Source: Rana temporaria
Taxonomy: Eukaryota; Chordata; Amphibia; Anura; Ranidae
Length of the DNA: 64,000 nt
Direction: 5' to 3'
NCBI RefSeq assembly: GCF_905171775.1
Contig: NC_053494.1
Span: 50,750,511 to 50,814,510, forward strand
The position numbers and the translations under genes were made by a program. Below are positions 53,759 to 63,938 of this stretch, in pieces; position 1 is the first letter of the stretch; every line of letters starts with the position of its first letter. The notes beneath the pieces are model-generated. The model was given only the letters and a program-made list of their open reading frames with translations, was not told the DNA's origin and made no database searches.

Positions 53759-55504
53759 TGCTCTCACAGACAATGATGGCTATTGGCAGACTTTTGGACC
53801 AACAGTTTCTTAGAGATCAAAGTTTTCTAAAGCAGTGGAGCTGAGAGAAGGTACCTGTGTTCAACTTCTTTTCTTAAGCTGCCCAAAGTCAGTGTGTACA
53901 GCAGTCTGTCTGACAGAAGCTGACTTTATCAAAGGAACATGGTGGAATACCAGCAACTGATCAGCGCTTGCAGACAATGGCTGCAAGTTCTAAACAGTGT
54001 ATTCTGGTGGAAAGGGGGGGGGGGTCACCTTCTCACAATGCAATAGCACAGCATTGCTTGTGTTGATATGTTGATCACTGGGTTGAACAAAAAAAAACTT
54101 GCATTCTGTACCAGGTTTAAAAACAAGCATCTTGTATGATCTCCCAGAAGCGGGGGTCTCATCCAACACATAACACATAGCAGAAGCCCAGAGGAGAAAA
54201 GAGACCAATAAATGGCTTGTTCCTAATATTCACTACATCTCCAGCTCACAGCAGGAAGACAAAGTTATTAGTAATTGTATATGGTGATAAATATTCATAA
54301 CTCAACGTGTTAACCCTTCTGACACAGACTGCTAAAACTTGCTCAACAGCACCTGGCAGAAGCAGAAAACAACCTTATACCTATGCATGCTCAAAATCAC
54401 TCAAAACACTCACTCTGTATACCAGAGTCTCTACATTTGTCAGAAGCGTGTGTGCTTCTGCCCAACAACTACACTAAATCGTGATTAATAGTACAGCTTA
54501 TACAGGATCTCTGTGAAATCTCTAGGGAAGACTCCAACTGCATGTCGGGAACTAAGCATATTTGATTTCCATTGCACATATTTAATCAGATATGACGTGT
54601 TGAAAACATTTAGTAAAGTGGACATACAAAGGAGTCCAAATTCCAATCAGTGCATACCTAACACAAAGATAAGAGATGGGCTGTGAAAAATAGTGTTATT
54701 TTGTTTTACAAAACTACCTTCAAGCATATGTTGTGTTGTATTTTAGCTAAAAATGGTGCTTAGCACAGGTCTCCCTTAAGCCACAAGCAGCACTGGGACT
54801 GAGAGCCAGTTATTCAAGAAATATTTTAATGCCTTCCACTGCGGCATTGATGTGACCTCAAGGAAAAGACAGATTTATAACTTCTAATTAAACATCTGCC
54901 TGATACAAATAGAGGCTTACAGCAATTGGGCTATCATGTGTGTGATTATGTGTGTGACTTATCTACTGAAACACCTTGTTATTGTTCTCTCTCTAAGGAC
55001 TTTTTTTAAAAGGGCAGTTGTTTAGTTCTCCCTAGGCTAGGGAAAATTAACAACACTGCTGCAAATAAAAAATGCATGCACGGAGACTAATATTTATGCC
55101 CTAAATAAACATTGTTATATTGTTTCTAACTAAAATGAATGATCTGTAGAATGTGTTGAAGTATTTTTGGCACTAGTAGTGTTCTAGTATTAAGCCATTT
55201 ATTTTACTTTAGCCATAAGTTCCCTTTTTTTTAAAGTACCAGTATATACATTTTCATAACTAAACACAGTTTCTGAAATATGCAGGGTTCAGGAGGTGGA
55301 CAAGACATATTTTTCAGATCTGAAAGTGCTGGTCTAGATTACATGTGTAGTTGGTGAAATCCAAGAGTTGTATTACTGCGTGAGCAACCACAGAACATTT
55401 CTTCCTTTTCGGCTCTAGGCATATGGGCAAGAAACTTAGTAGGCCACTGGAGCAACAGGATTGGTGAAAATTAGCACTTTATCAGTTCAGGATTAAAGTA
55501 GATG
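53759..55504. other. No gene recognised
   Basis: About 1.7 kb with no transposon ends found and only short frames. A G-run lies near 54016-54025. Confidence 0.4.
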
Positions 55505-56640
55505 TAACATAGTAGGTAAGGTTGAATAAAGACAACGGTCTATCCAGTTCAACCTGTGTAGGTGTGTGTAGGAAAATCATTTCCCATATCCCCATATATT
55601 GTTTTTGCTAAGATGCACTTCCAAGAGTCTTTTAAAACTGTCCATACTTCCTGCTGACACCACCAATTGCAGAAGAGTTCTACATCCTTACCACCCTGAC
55701 AGTGAAAAAACTGTTACGCACCTTAAGGTTAAACCGCCCCTCTTCCAGTCTCATTGTGTGGTCCTGTGTCCTCTTACACTCCCTGGGACTGAAAAGGTTC
55801 ATACTAACGCTGGGATCACATCTCCTCTCAAGTGGCTCTTCTTCAGGGAGAATAAATTTAGCGCTTGTAGTCATTCCTCATAATTGAGGTCCTCCAGTCC
55901 CCATGTTAATTTAGATCCCCTTCTCTGGACTCTCTCTAGCTCCAGTAGATCCTTTCGGAGGATTGGTGACCAGAACTGGAGGGAGTACTCCAGATGCGGC
56001 TGGACTAGAGTTTTATAAAGTGGCAGAATAATCCTCTTATCTCTGGAGTAAATTCCCTTTTTAAAGTCTATCTTCCACTAGGACCCCTAGATCCTTCAAC
56101 ATCCTAGGCATTCTCCTCCTAAAGAGTAACTTGCGTTTATATGTTTACCCCCAAGTACATTAGCTTATACTTACCAGTATTGAAAAGAAACAACTCATGT
56201 AAAGAAGCATGTGGTTGCCATCATCCCTTGTACAGTAAAACATAGAAAATACCCCTGAAGGCGGGATTTTGTAGGCAATAAATTATACTCAAAAAATCAT
56301 AAAAAAGTTATTTATTACAAAATATAATTACAAAAAATAGAACAATATCATAATGTGCAAAATGTTAAAATATGAATATTGCACATTATGATATTGTTCT
56401 ATTTTTTGTAATTATATTTTGTAATAAATAACTTTTTTTATGACTTTTTGAGTATAATGTGTTGCCTACAAAATCCCGCCTTCAGAGGTATTTTCTATTT
56501 TATACTTACCAGTATTAAACTTAATTTGCCATGTAGTAGCCCAATCCATTAATTTATTCATGTGCTCTTTTAAAGTTTCTTTATCCTGCTGTGTTGTTAT
56601 TGCCCTGCATATTTTTGTGATGTCAGTGCAGATCTACAAC
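55505..56640 (-). pseudogene. CR1-like LINE 3' portion, decayed, with nested fold-back
   Basis: Minus-strand translation near 56640-56500 shows QQDKETLKEHMNKLMDWATT followed by WQIKFNTGKYK, the end of a CR1-type reverse transcriptase palm/thumb. Near 56030-55890 come PHLEYSLQFWSPILRKDLLE-type residues in a broken frame. The open minus frame 55874-55680 ends MRLEEGRFNLKVRNSFFTVR, the usual CR1 C-terminus. The 3' edge at about 55505 matches the CR1 copy ending at 45337. A 0.3-kb insert with a 17-bp TSD splits it at 56182-56500. Confidence 0.75.
56182..56500. mobile_element. Small fold-back element, 17-bp TSD TTATACTTACCAGTATT
   Basis: The 17-nt direct repeat occurs at 56165-56181 and 56501-56517. 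Inside, about 130-bp arms pair: GAAAATACCCCTGAAGGCGG ... ATTGCACATTATGATATTG and complements, centred near 56365. The first about 55 bp (56182-56236) lie outside the arms, the same lopsided layout as the larger fold-backs. It interrupts CR1 coding sequence, whose two halves can be read on either side. Confidence 0.85.
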
Positions 56641-56717
56641 ACTGAGTCCATTCTCTCTCTCTCCTCCCAGCAGTGCTCAGACAAGGGGGGTGTGGCTGTT
56701 TTTATACAAGTTGTACT

Positions 56718-57218
56718 CAGGGCCGCTGATAAGCCAGTACAGCTGGCCCTGTTGTAGGGGGCCCCGGGCCAGCAGGGGCCCGGATGGCAACCCCCTTTAA
56801 AAAAAAAAATATTTTATTATTGTTTTTTTTTTTTAGGGGTCCGGAGGTCCCCAGGGGCCCGGAGGCCCACAGGGTCCCAGATGACAACTCCCCCTTTTTT
56901 TATAAAAAATATATATATTTTTTTAATATATTTTTATTTAAATTTTTATTAAAGGGCCATTTTTTTTTTTTTAGAGGTCCGGGGGTCCCCAGGGGTCCGA
57001 AAGCCCCCAGGGCCCCGGATGGCAACCCCCCCCTTTTTTATTTATTTTTTATAAAAAAATATATATTTTTTCTAATATATATATATTTGTGTGTATGATT
57101 ATTATTATTATTAAAGGAACCAGAGGTCCCCAGGGCCCCGGATGGCAATCCCCCTTTTTTTATAAATTTCTTTTTTTTTTTTCATATTATTTTATTTAAT
57201 TTTTTTTCTTTTTATTCC

Positions 57219-57250
<32 letters not shown>

Positions 57251-57689
57251 GGGCTCATGAGGCCTCCATGTGGCAAACCCCCTTTTTTTTTAAATTAAAG
57301 GGCCCAGAGGTCCCCAGGGCCCTGAATGGCAACCCCCCCTTTTTTTTTATAAATGTTTGTTTATTTATTTAATATATTTTAATTTTTTCATTTTTAATTT
57401 TTATTAATAATTTGTAAAGGGCAACCCTCCGCTTCTCAATTTGCGGCAGCCCCCCCCTCCTCCCGCTTCTCAATTTAAATTTCAGACGGCAGGCCCCCCC
57501 CCCCCCCCCGGTTCTCTGCTCCAGGTGCCTACCAATGCCGCCAATCCCGTAACGTGCTGCAGAGACAGTTTCAAGGCGGGGCCAGGGGTGGAGCTAAAGG
57601 AGGGACCAGGGGCGGGACCAGAGGTGGAGCTGAAGGGGGCCCCGTCAGGTGGGCTGTACGGGGCCCCATGATTTCCATCAGCGGCCCTG
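56718..57689. mobile_element. Non-autonomous hAT-like element with GGCCCC-type internal repeats
   Basis: Flanking octamers GTTGTACT (56710-56717) and GTTGTATT (57690-57697) differ at one base. Ends CAGGGCCGCTGAT and ATCAGCGGCCCTG are perfect 13-bp inverted repeats. The interior has several degenerate units of GGTCCCCAGGGGCCCGGATG + GCAACCCCC separated by T/A tracts, then a CT-rich run and GGGGCGGGACC repeats. Frames through it are artefacts of composition. Confidence 0.85.
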
Positions 57690-57697
57690 GTTGTATT

Positions 57698-58539
57698 GCA
57701 GCTAATCACAGAGTCCTGTGTATTTTGGACAGTGGGCAGACTCTTCTCCAGCAGCTGTGTCTGCAGCCCTGTCACAGTGCCCATCTCCTCTTTATTCCCA
57801 TTATCTGGCCGTGAAGCCACTCCACAGACTTCACTTGCAGACGTGGCTGCAGTGTGAGGGCAGCGTTGACAGCCTAGTCCCTGTGGCTCTAGTTCCACGT
57901 ATTGGGTCTACATTAATAAAATACTTGTTTTGAACTTTTTTTTAGCCTCTGTTGAATTTTAGTGTTGCTTATCTCCAGTAGCCTTTTTGCAAGCGCTTCC
58001 TGTCTACATGAATGCTCTCAAGTGGTGCTTTCATTGTATTTCTAAGGACAGGCTAAATGAAAGGGGTCAAAAGTGGACCATGCCTGCATAATGTGTGTTG
58101 AAATGACCACTTTTTGTTTCCATCAGAAGCCTGTGTGAGAAGAGGAGCACAATTTAAGGACAAGGCATTTTCACCCTATTACAGGAAATGCCTAAACAAA
58201 GAATTTAATGGCAAGATCACCAGAATAATGAAAGCTGAACATTAAAAAATATTGAATATTGCTTTTTGGGCTAAAGTCTTTATAAAATGTTAGGCCTAAT
58301 ATATATAAGCATATTTAAGCGTGTGAGGGCCGTGTTTTTCTTGCATAGGATGCAGTGTTACATGCATCCACATGCAAACAGTCCCATTCATATCAATTGA
58401 GGACACAGTGGCACTGACACAGCTGCTCCCAATTTGACATTGGTGTGGGCGCATGCAGGTGCCTGTCCCTGAATCTACACTGTAGATCTACAGCCAAGAT
58501 TTTTAAACCACAAATAGACCAGCCTTTCTTAATTAAGGT
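57698..58539. other. No gene recognised
   Basis: Mixed sequence between the hAT-like element and the Tc1 remnant. No ends or exon seen. Confidence 0.4.
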
Positions 58540-60420
58540 TCACTACAATGCCATCCATAAAGACATGGATGAGCAAGTTTGGGGTGGAGGAACTTGACCT
58601 TAACCCGATAGAACACTTTTGGGATTAACCACTTGCTTACTGGAGGGAACTGATCATCAAAGAGAAACAAGCATCTAGTTGGAAATCCACAGGAGGGGGG
58701 CAAAGCCGAACGATTCCACTGACACTGCCAAACCGAGACACACCAAAGATACACATCGGGCCAATCTCAGCAAGAAAAACCCAATGCGAGAGGCAGCGAT
58801 CAATACATGGAGTGGAGATAATAGACGATCGGCACTTGTTAACAAACACACAGCCCATGTGAAGCTCCCCCATCCATTCATCCTGTAGAAATAAGGAGGA
58901 CAGCCTTCCATGTGTGACTACACACCGAGATAAGACATCCTTCCCAGCCTGCCGGTGTATGGAAGGAAGGAGGCAGAGGAGGTGTCAGGGCAGCTGTCAC
59001 TAGCCAAGGATTGCAGCCTGCTAAGGAGACTCATTACCATATTTTTTCCATCCCTGCTATGTATGCTGACCTATCCTGAGAGTGTTGCATTCCCCTGTCT
59101 GGTCTTTGCTGGAGTTTTGCTGGAGATGTGCCTTGTATACACCCATATGGGAAAGCGTTTTTGACCTTATCTAACAGAGGGTCATATTTGTGAGGTGAGC
59201 GGCCATTACTATCGTTGGTGGAGGTGTCCTGCTATCCCACGCTACATCACCTGCATGTTTTTGTTTACTACCAGTCACTTTTAAAAGATCACTTGGATGA
59301 TTTTTATTTGAACTTTATTATAGCGCTGCACTATCTTTTATATGTACCTTCAGACATTTTTTGAATTGAATCCCAGTGTACAGCTGCTTTCTGTGTTTTA
59401 TTTGTTTTTATTGCGCTGATTATTTTTCTACCTACACATATACCCCCCTCCTGCCCAGGTGAAATTTCAGCTTCCGGGACTGCGTCGTTTTAACTGACAA
59501 TTGCTCGGTCGTGCGACATGGCTCCCAAACAAAATTGACGTCCTTTTTTCCCCACAAGTAGAGCTTTCTTTTCGTGGTATTTGATCGCCTGTGCGGTTTT
59601 TATTTTTTGCGCTATAAACCAAAAAGTGCGACAATATTTTTTACTTGTTGCTATAATAAATATGCCAATTTAAAAAAAAAAAACTTTTTTTTTCTCAGTT
59701 TAGGCCGATACGTATGCTATAAATATGCACTAATTACTGTATAAATGTGACTGGCATTGAAGGGGTTAACACTAGGGGGTGAGGAAGGGGTTAAATATGT
59801 TCCCTATATAGTGTTCTAACTGTGGGGGGGGGTGACTGGGGGGGGGGACCGATCTGTGTCCCTATGTACAAGAGACACAGATCGGTCTCCTCTCCAGAGA
59901 CAGGACACTGTCTCTGTGTGAGCCGGCAATGAGAGATGATCTCATATGTTTACACCGCATCGCAAACGGCCACTCTGATTGGCCGTTTGCGGCGATCTGT
60001 AATTGGCTGTGTCCAAGGGACATGGCCAACACAGAAGTTCCCAGCAGCGCGCTCTGGAGCGCGCACGGGGAATGCCCAAAGGGACGGACGTCAATTGACG
60101 TCCAGTTGGATATTCAGATCCGCGCTGTAGCCATCATTCGGCTATAGCGCGGGTCTCAAGAAGTTAATTAGAGTGGAGACTGTAAGCCAGACCTTCTCAT
60201 CCACATCAGTGCCTGACTTCACAAATACGCTTCTGGTAGAATGGTCAAACATTCCCATAAACACACTCCTAAACCTTATGGACAGCCTTCCCAGAAGAGT
60301 CAAAGCTGTTATAGCTGCAAGAGGTGGACCAAATTAATAGTAAACACTACGTACTAAGACTGGGATTAAAGTTCATGTGTGTGTAAAGGCAGGCGTTCCA
60401 ATACTTTTGGTAATATAGGG
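58540..60420 (+). pseudogene. Tc1-like transposon 3' part split by an inserted element
   Basis: The plus strand has AAGACATGGATGAGCAAGTT through CCCGATAGAACACTTTTGGG (58557-58624), which encodes the N-P-x-E-H-x-W box region of a Tc1 transposase (the catalytic glutamate lies two residues before W). The reading resumes at 60166 with GAGTGGAGACTGTAAGCCAG and runs to the typical Tc1 end (TTCCAATACTTTTGGTAATA, near 60398-60417). The insert 58629-60163 has TTAA on both sides. The 5' portion of the transposon is absent. Confidence 0.8.
58629..60163 (+). mobile_element. piggyBac-like TTAA element inside Tc1, itself interrupted
   Basis: TTAA at 58625-58628 and 60164-60167. The left end is CCACTTGCTTACTGG and the right half (59455 onward) carries the family blocks AGCTTTCTTTTCGTGG, TTTTTGCGCTATAAAC and CAGTTTAGGCCGATACG. 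Removal of the element with one TTAA restores continuous Tc1 sequence. About 0.8 kb (approximately 58645-59450) does not belong to the family and appears to be a further insertion of PLE-like non-coding sequence. Its TSD was not identified. Confidence 0.75.
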
Positions 60421-60848
60421 TATGTTGTAACATGAGTGGTGTACATGTATGGCCAGGTGCTGGCTAGTCTGCCTGTGTCATTGTGGGACATGTGGTCTGG
60501 AGAGTCGGTATCTACATGGAGTCAGTGTTTCTGCAGACTACAAGTTCCAGCCAGCTAGAGAGAGAGGAATGCTGGGTGAGGACATAAAAAGCCTGGTCCA
60601 GGGAGGAGCTATTTTTCTTGGGCCTTCAGCTGAGAGCAGAGACCCGGCCACTCTGGTGGATGTGGATGTAGACATTGGCACCCGCCATTTCTGTAAATAT
60701 CTCCTAAACTGTGGAGGTTTAGGAGATATTTTGAGCACCTACAGGTAAGCCTTAATCTAGGCTTACCTGTAGGTAAAAGTGCTTTTAAACGGTCTGATTA
60801 AAAAAACACATCTGTTTTTTTAATCAGATGACATTTTAGGATTCCAGA
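60421..60848. other. Partial TTAA MITE and unassigned sequence
   Basis: Positions 60650-60788 hold, in minus orientation, the ATCTCCTAAAC...GTTTAGGAGAT and CTACAGGTAAGCC...GGCTTACCTGTAG palindromes ending at TTAA (60785-60788), like 25266-25425. A T/A hairpin (TCTGATTAAAAAAACA...) follows. No gene. Confidence 0.55.
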
Positions 60849-60870
60849 ATATAGTTTCCAGCACTGAACA

Positions 60871-62149
60871 AATAAACAAAAAGAAAAAATACTCTCATAG
60901 AGGTTAATAATAAAGCCGCTAACACAGCAAAAGAGATCAAGAGTTGCTAGTAAAACATATGTGGAAAAAGTGTATCAATTGTGATAAAACAATCTAAATT
61001 GTATCGTGCAACACCACATGTGAACTAATGGTATCAGTGATAATTAAAGTCAATAAATCCTTGACTGGATAAATTAATTGAATCCAACTATGTTGAAAGA
61101 AGTTCAATAACTGGATAAATAAACAAAATCCAATGGTGAGAAGTGAGAAGTCCACCACCACTTATGACAAGGGGCTTACCGGATGGATTGGACACAGAAA
61201 GGCATATACCTACTAGGCCAATCAAGCTTTGTTAAAGATGATACACTGAAGAGGGTACACCATACACGTCTTGCGATTCGGTATTATTGAAAAAGAGACC
61301 TCAGGCACACAAATCAGGAATGGTTCCCAGCAAGCAGCGATATTCAACAGATCACAAGGAGGGCATATCGATTATTCAACCGATGAGTATGTAAAAGAAA
61401 AAGTGGGGCGCACATAGCATAATTCCGTAAAAATCAATATTTATTTTAAAAAGAGAGTAACTCACATTTTGCAATGATAAACCGAGCTCATAAAATTAGG
61501 GTAGCAGGAACAACAGCAGTCCATCCCGACATGTTTCGTTACAATAAGAACTTCATCTTATTTTAACGAAACATGTCGGGATGGACTGCTGTTGTTCCTG
61601 CTACCCTAATTTTATGAGCTCGGTTTATCATTGCAAAATGTGAGTTACTCTCTTTTTAAAATAAATATTGATTTTTACGGAATTATGCTATGTGCGCCCC
61701 ACTTTTTCTTTTACATACTCATCGGTTGAATAATCGATATGCCCTCCTTGTGATCTGTTGAATATCGCTGCTTGCTGGGAACCATTCCTGAATTGTCTGT
61801 TTTTCAATAATACCGAATCGCAAGACATGTATGGTGTACTCTCTTCAGTGTATCATCTTTAACAAAGCTTGATTGGCCTAGTAGGTATATGCCTTTCTGG
61901 GTCCAATCCATCCGGTAAGCCCCTTGTCATAAGTGGCGGTGGACTTCTCACTTCTCACAGTTGGATTTTGTTTATTTATCCAGTTATTGAACTTCTTTCA
62001 ACATAGTTGGATTCAATTCATTTATCCAGTCAAGGATTTATGGACTTTAATTATCACCGATACCATTAGTTCACATGTGGTGTTGCACGATACAATTTAG
62101 ATTGTTTTATCACAATTGATTTACTGTTAGCGCTACACTTTTTCCACAT
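60871..62149. mobile_element. 1.3-kb fold-back (palindromic) element with 20-bp TSD
   Basis: The 20-nt direct repeat ATAGTTTCCAGCACTGAACA is at 60851-60870 and 62150-62169. Within it two arms of about 600 bp (about 60955-61555 and 61556-62149) are inverted copies with few mismatches and small indels by eye. They pair from CATATGTGGAAAAAGTG at the outside to ACGAAACATGTCGGGATGG at the centre. About 85 bp of A-rich sequence at the left lies outside the arms. No protein. The centre is a hammerhead-like motif. I infer a tail-to-tail PLE terminal-repeat structure. Confidence 0.85.
61528..61557 (-). ncRNA. Hammerhead-like motif at the palindrome centre
   Basis: The minus strand reads GATGA, the stem GTT/AAC with loop CTTATTGT, then GAAACATGTC. 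The C-U at the beginning of the expected CUGAUGA box is replaced because the palindrome junction falls there. The opposite arm carries only the GAAACATGTC half. Confidence 0.45.
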
Positions 62150-62169
62150 ATAGTTTCCAGCACTGAACA

Positions 62170-62950
62170 GCCATATACACAATAAATAAGCAAGTTACCA
62201 ACATTTAACCACTGCCAGGGTTAACATCATATCGTTAGCTCTGGTTTACATAAGAGATTAGAAGGCTGGAAGGCTGCTGAATCACTGCCAGAAGGGAGGA
62301 ACAGAGTGAGCTGGTAGAATGACTTGGATGACTACAATGCTTCTGCTGGGAACTGCTCCACAATGATGACTTGCTCCACAGTGCCTGCAGCCACAGAGTT
62401 CAGTGGGGACTTGTTTTAAATCTCATACGTTTAACTTGGTAAGAATATTTCAATATTTAAATGAACATACTGTAACCTGGCCACAGTTACAATATGAATC
62501 TGTATTTAGAAGTACAAATTTTCCTTCGTCTAAATTTTTATTTTTATTTTTCCAAGTTGTCTTTGAGAGGTCCTAAAGGTATTGTTATTATCATTCCCCT
62601 TAAAATTGACATACTTGTTATTTTTTAAAGATTGAACTTAATACCATAAGCAAGCCTTTTTTCAGCTTCAATTTTTACAATCTCAATTTCTTTTTTTGGC
62701 AGTTTTTATTACATTCCTTATATTTCATTAATAAAGTATCAGTACCCTCGGCCTTTAGGGATTTAAATGCTCTAATTTTCTGCTTTATACTATCTAAAAC
62801 TTTCTTATTCTGCTATATAGCTTTTCTCTTAGAACTTTCAAAATAACATTTCTGCAGATTTTTTATTTTTTTTGCAGAATATGTTAACATCCAATTTAAG
62901 TTCCATACCTTTTACTCTTTTTATAATACTGCATGCTATGATTTGTAACT

Positions 62951-62988
<38 letters not shown>

Positions 62989-63476
62989 AGTGCTTAAAAA
63001 TTTGGTTTGTGCTCAAACCTGGGCTTTAAACAACTACAGACAATAGTACTTTATGCTATTTATCCTGCTTAAAATGAATTGTGGCTTTTGTGTGTGGAAT
63101 TATGTGACTCAGGTGCAAATTTGCATTTCATGCAATATTTATATCAAATTAAAGCTTTCCACTAATGATCTTTGGTAAATAATCTCTATATGTTATATGT
63201 TAGCACTGAGCTCTATGTCACAGTCAAGTAGCCACTGAGGGATGAGTATAATGTGTGTATGATTTTCATACACATGGATACAGATGTGTCTAGGGCTGGA
63301 ATCAGGGTTGCCAACCTCTTGCAGCATTTTTTACTGAAAAAAACATGGGAAATTACATGACAGAGCACATTTTTTACTGCCAACCTTAACAATTACAGAA
63401 TTACTATTACAAATTAAGACAAACTATATTTAAAGAGTATAAACACAATGCACATCACAAGTAATTTGCCCGGTTT
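62170..63476. other. AT-rich, no gene recognised
   Basis: Contains a T-run of about 31 at 62951-62981 and otherwise unassigned AT-rich sequence. No exon or transposon ends identified. Confidence 0.4.
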
Positions 63477-63479
63477 ATA

Positions 63480-63938
63480 CAGTAAAACCTTGTCTTGGAA
63501 GCATAATTTGTTCCAGAAACATGAATGCAATCCAAAGCACTTGTATATCAAAGCAAATTTCCCCATAAGAAATAATGGAAACTCAAATGATTTTTTCCAC
63601 AACCATTTATTCATAGGTCCTTCAGTCCATATAAACATATTATAGCAATGTGATAAGTTGTGTAACCATAAAATGTCCATCCACAAATGGAAGTCTCCAA
63701 AGGGGATTAGAAGCAATATCCAGCAGGAGCTAAAGAGTATTAAAAAGAAGAGAGGCACCTCTAAGTGTAGCAATATGTTGCTAAATGTTGTACCTTCATT
63801 AAATGTAACCATACTCAGTTGTGACACTACTTGTATATTAAGACATTGCTTGTATATCAAGTCAAAATGTATTAAAACGTTTTGCTTGTCTTGCAAAACG
63901 CTCTCAAATTAAGTTACTCTCAAATCAAGGTTTTATTG
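63480..63938. mobile_element. mariner-type MITE, TA target
   Basis: TA at 63478-63479 and 63939-63940. The left end CAGTAAAACCTTGTCTTGG and the complement of the right end CAATAAAACCTTGATTTGAG form an imperfect inverted repeat. The left subterminal part (CCCCATAAGAAATAATGGAA) is a block I recall from a widespread mariner family. The 160-codon minus frame across it has no transposase motif and is not called. Confidence 0.75.

Noticed and set aside
57441..57898. Frames of 76, 86 and 138 codons in Pro/Gly-rich sequence
   Set aside because: They span the C- and G-runs at the end of a hAT-like element and continue into unrelated flank; typical composition artefacts.
63414..63896. 160-codon minus-strand frame over the mariner MITE
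   Set aside because: Hydrophobic chance frame inside a short element. No DDE transposase motif and no codon-like pattern.
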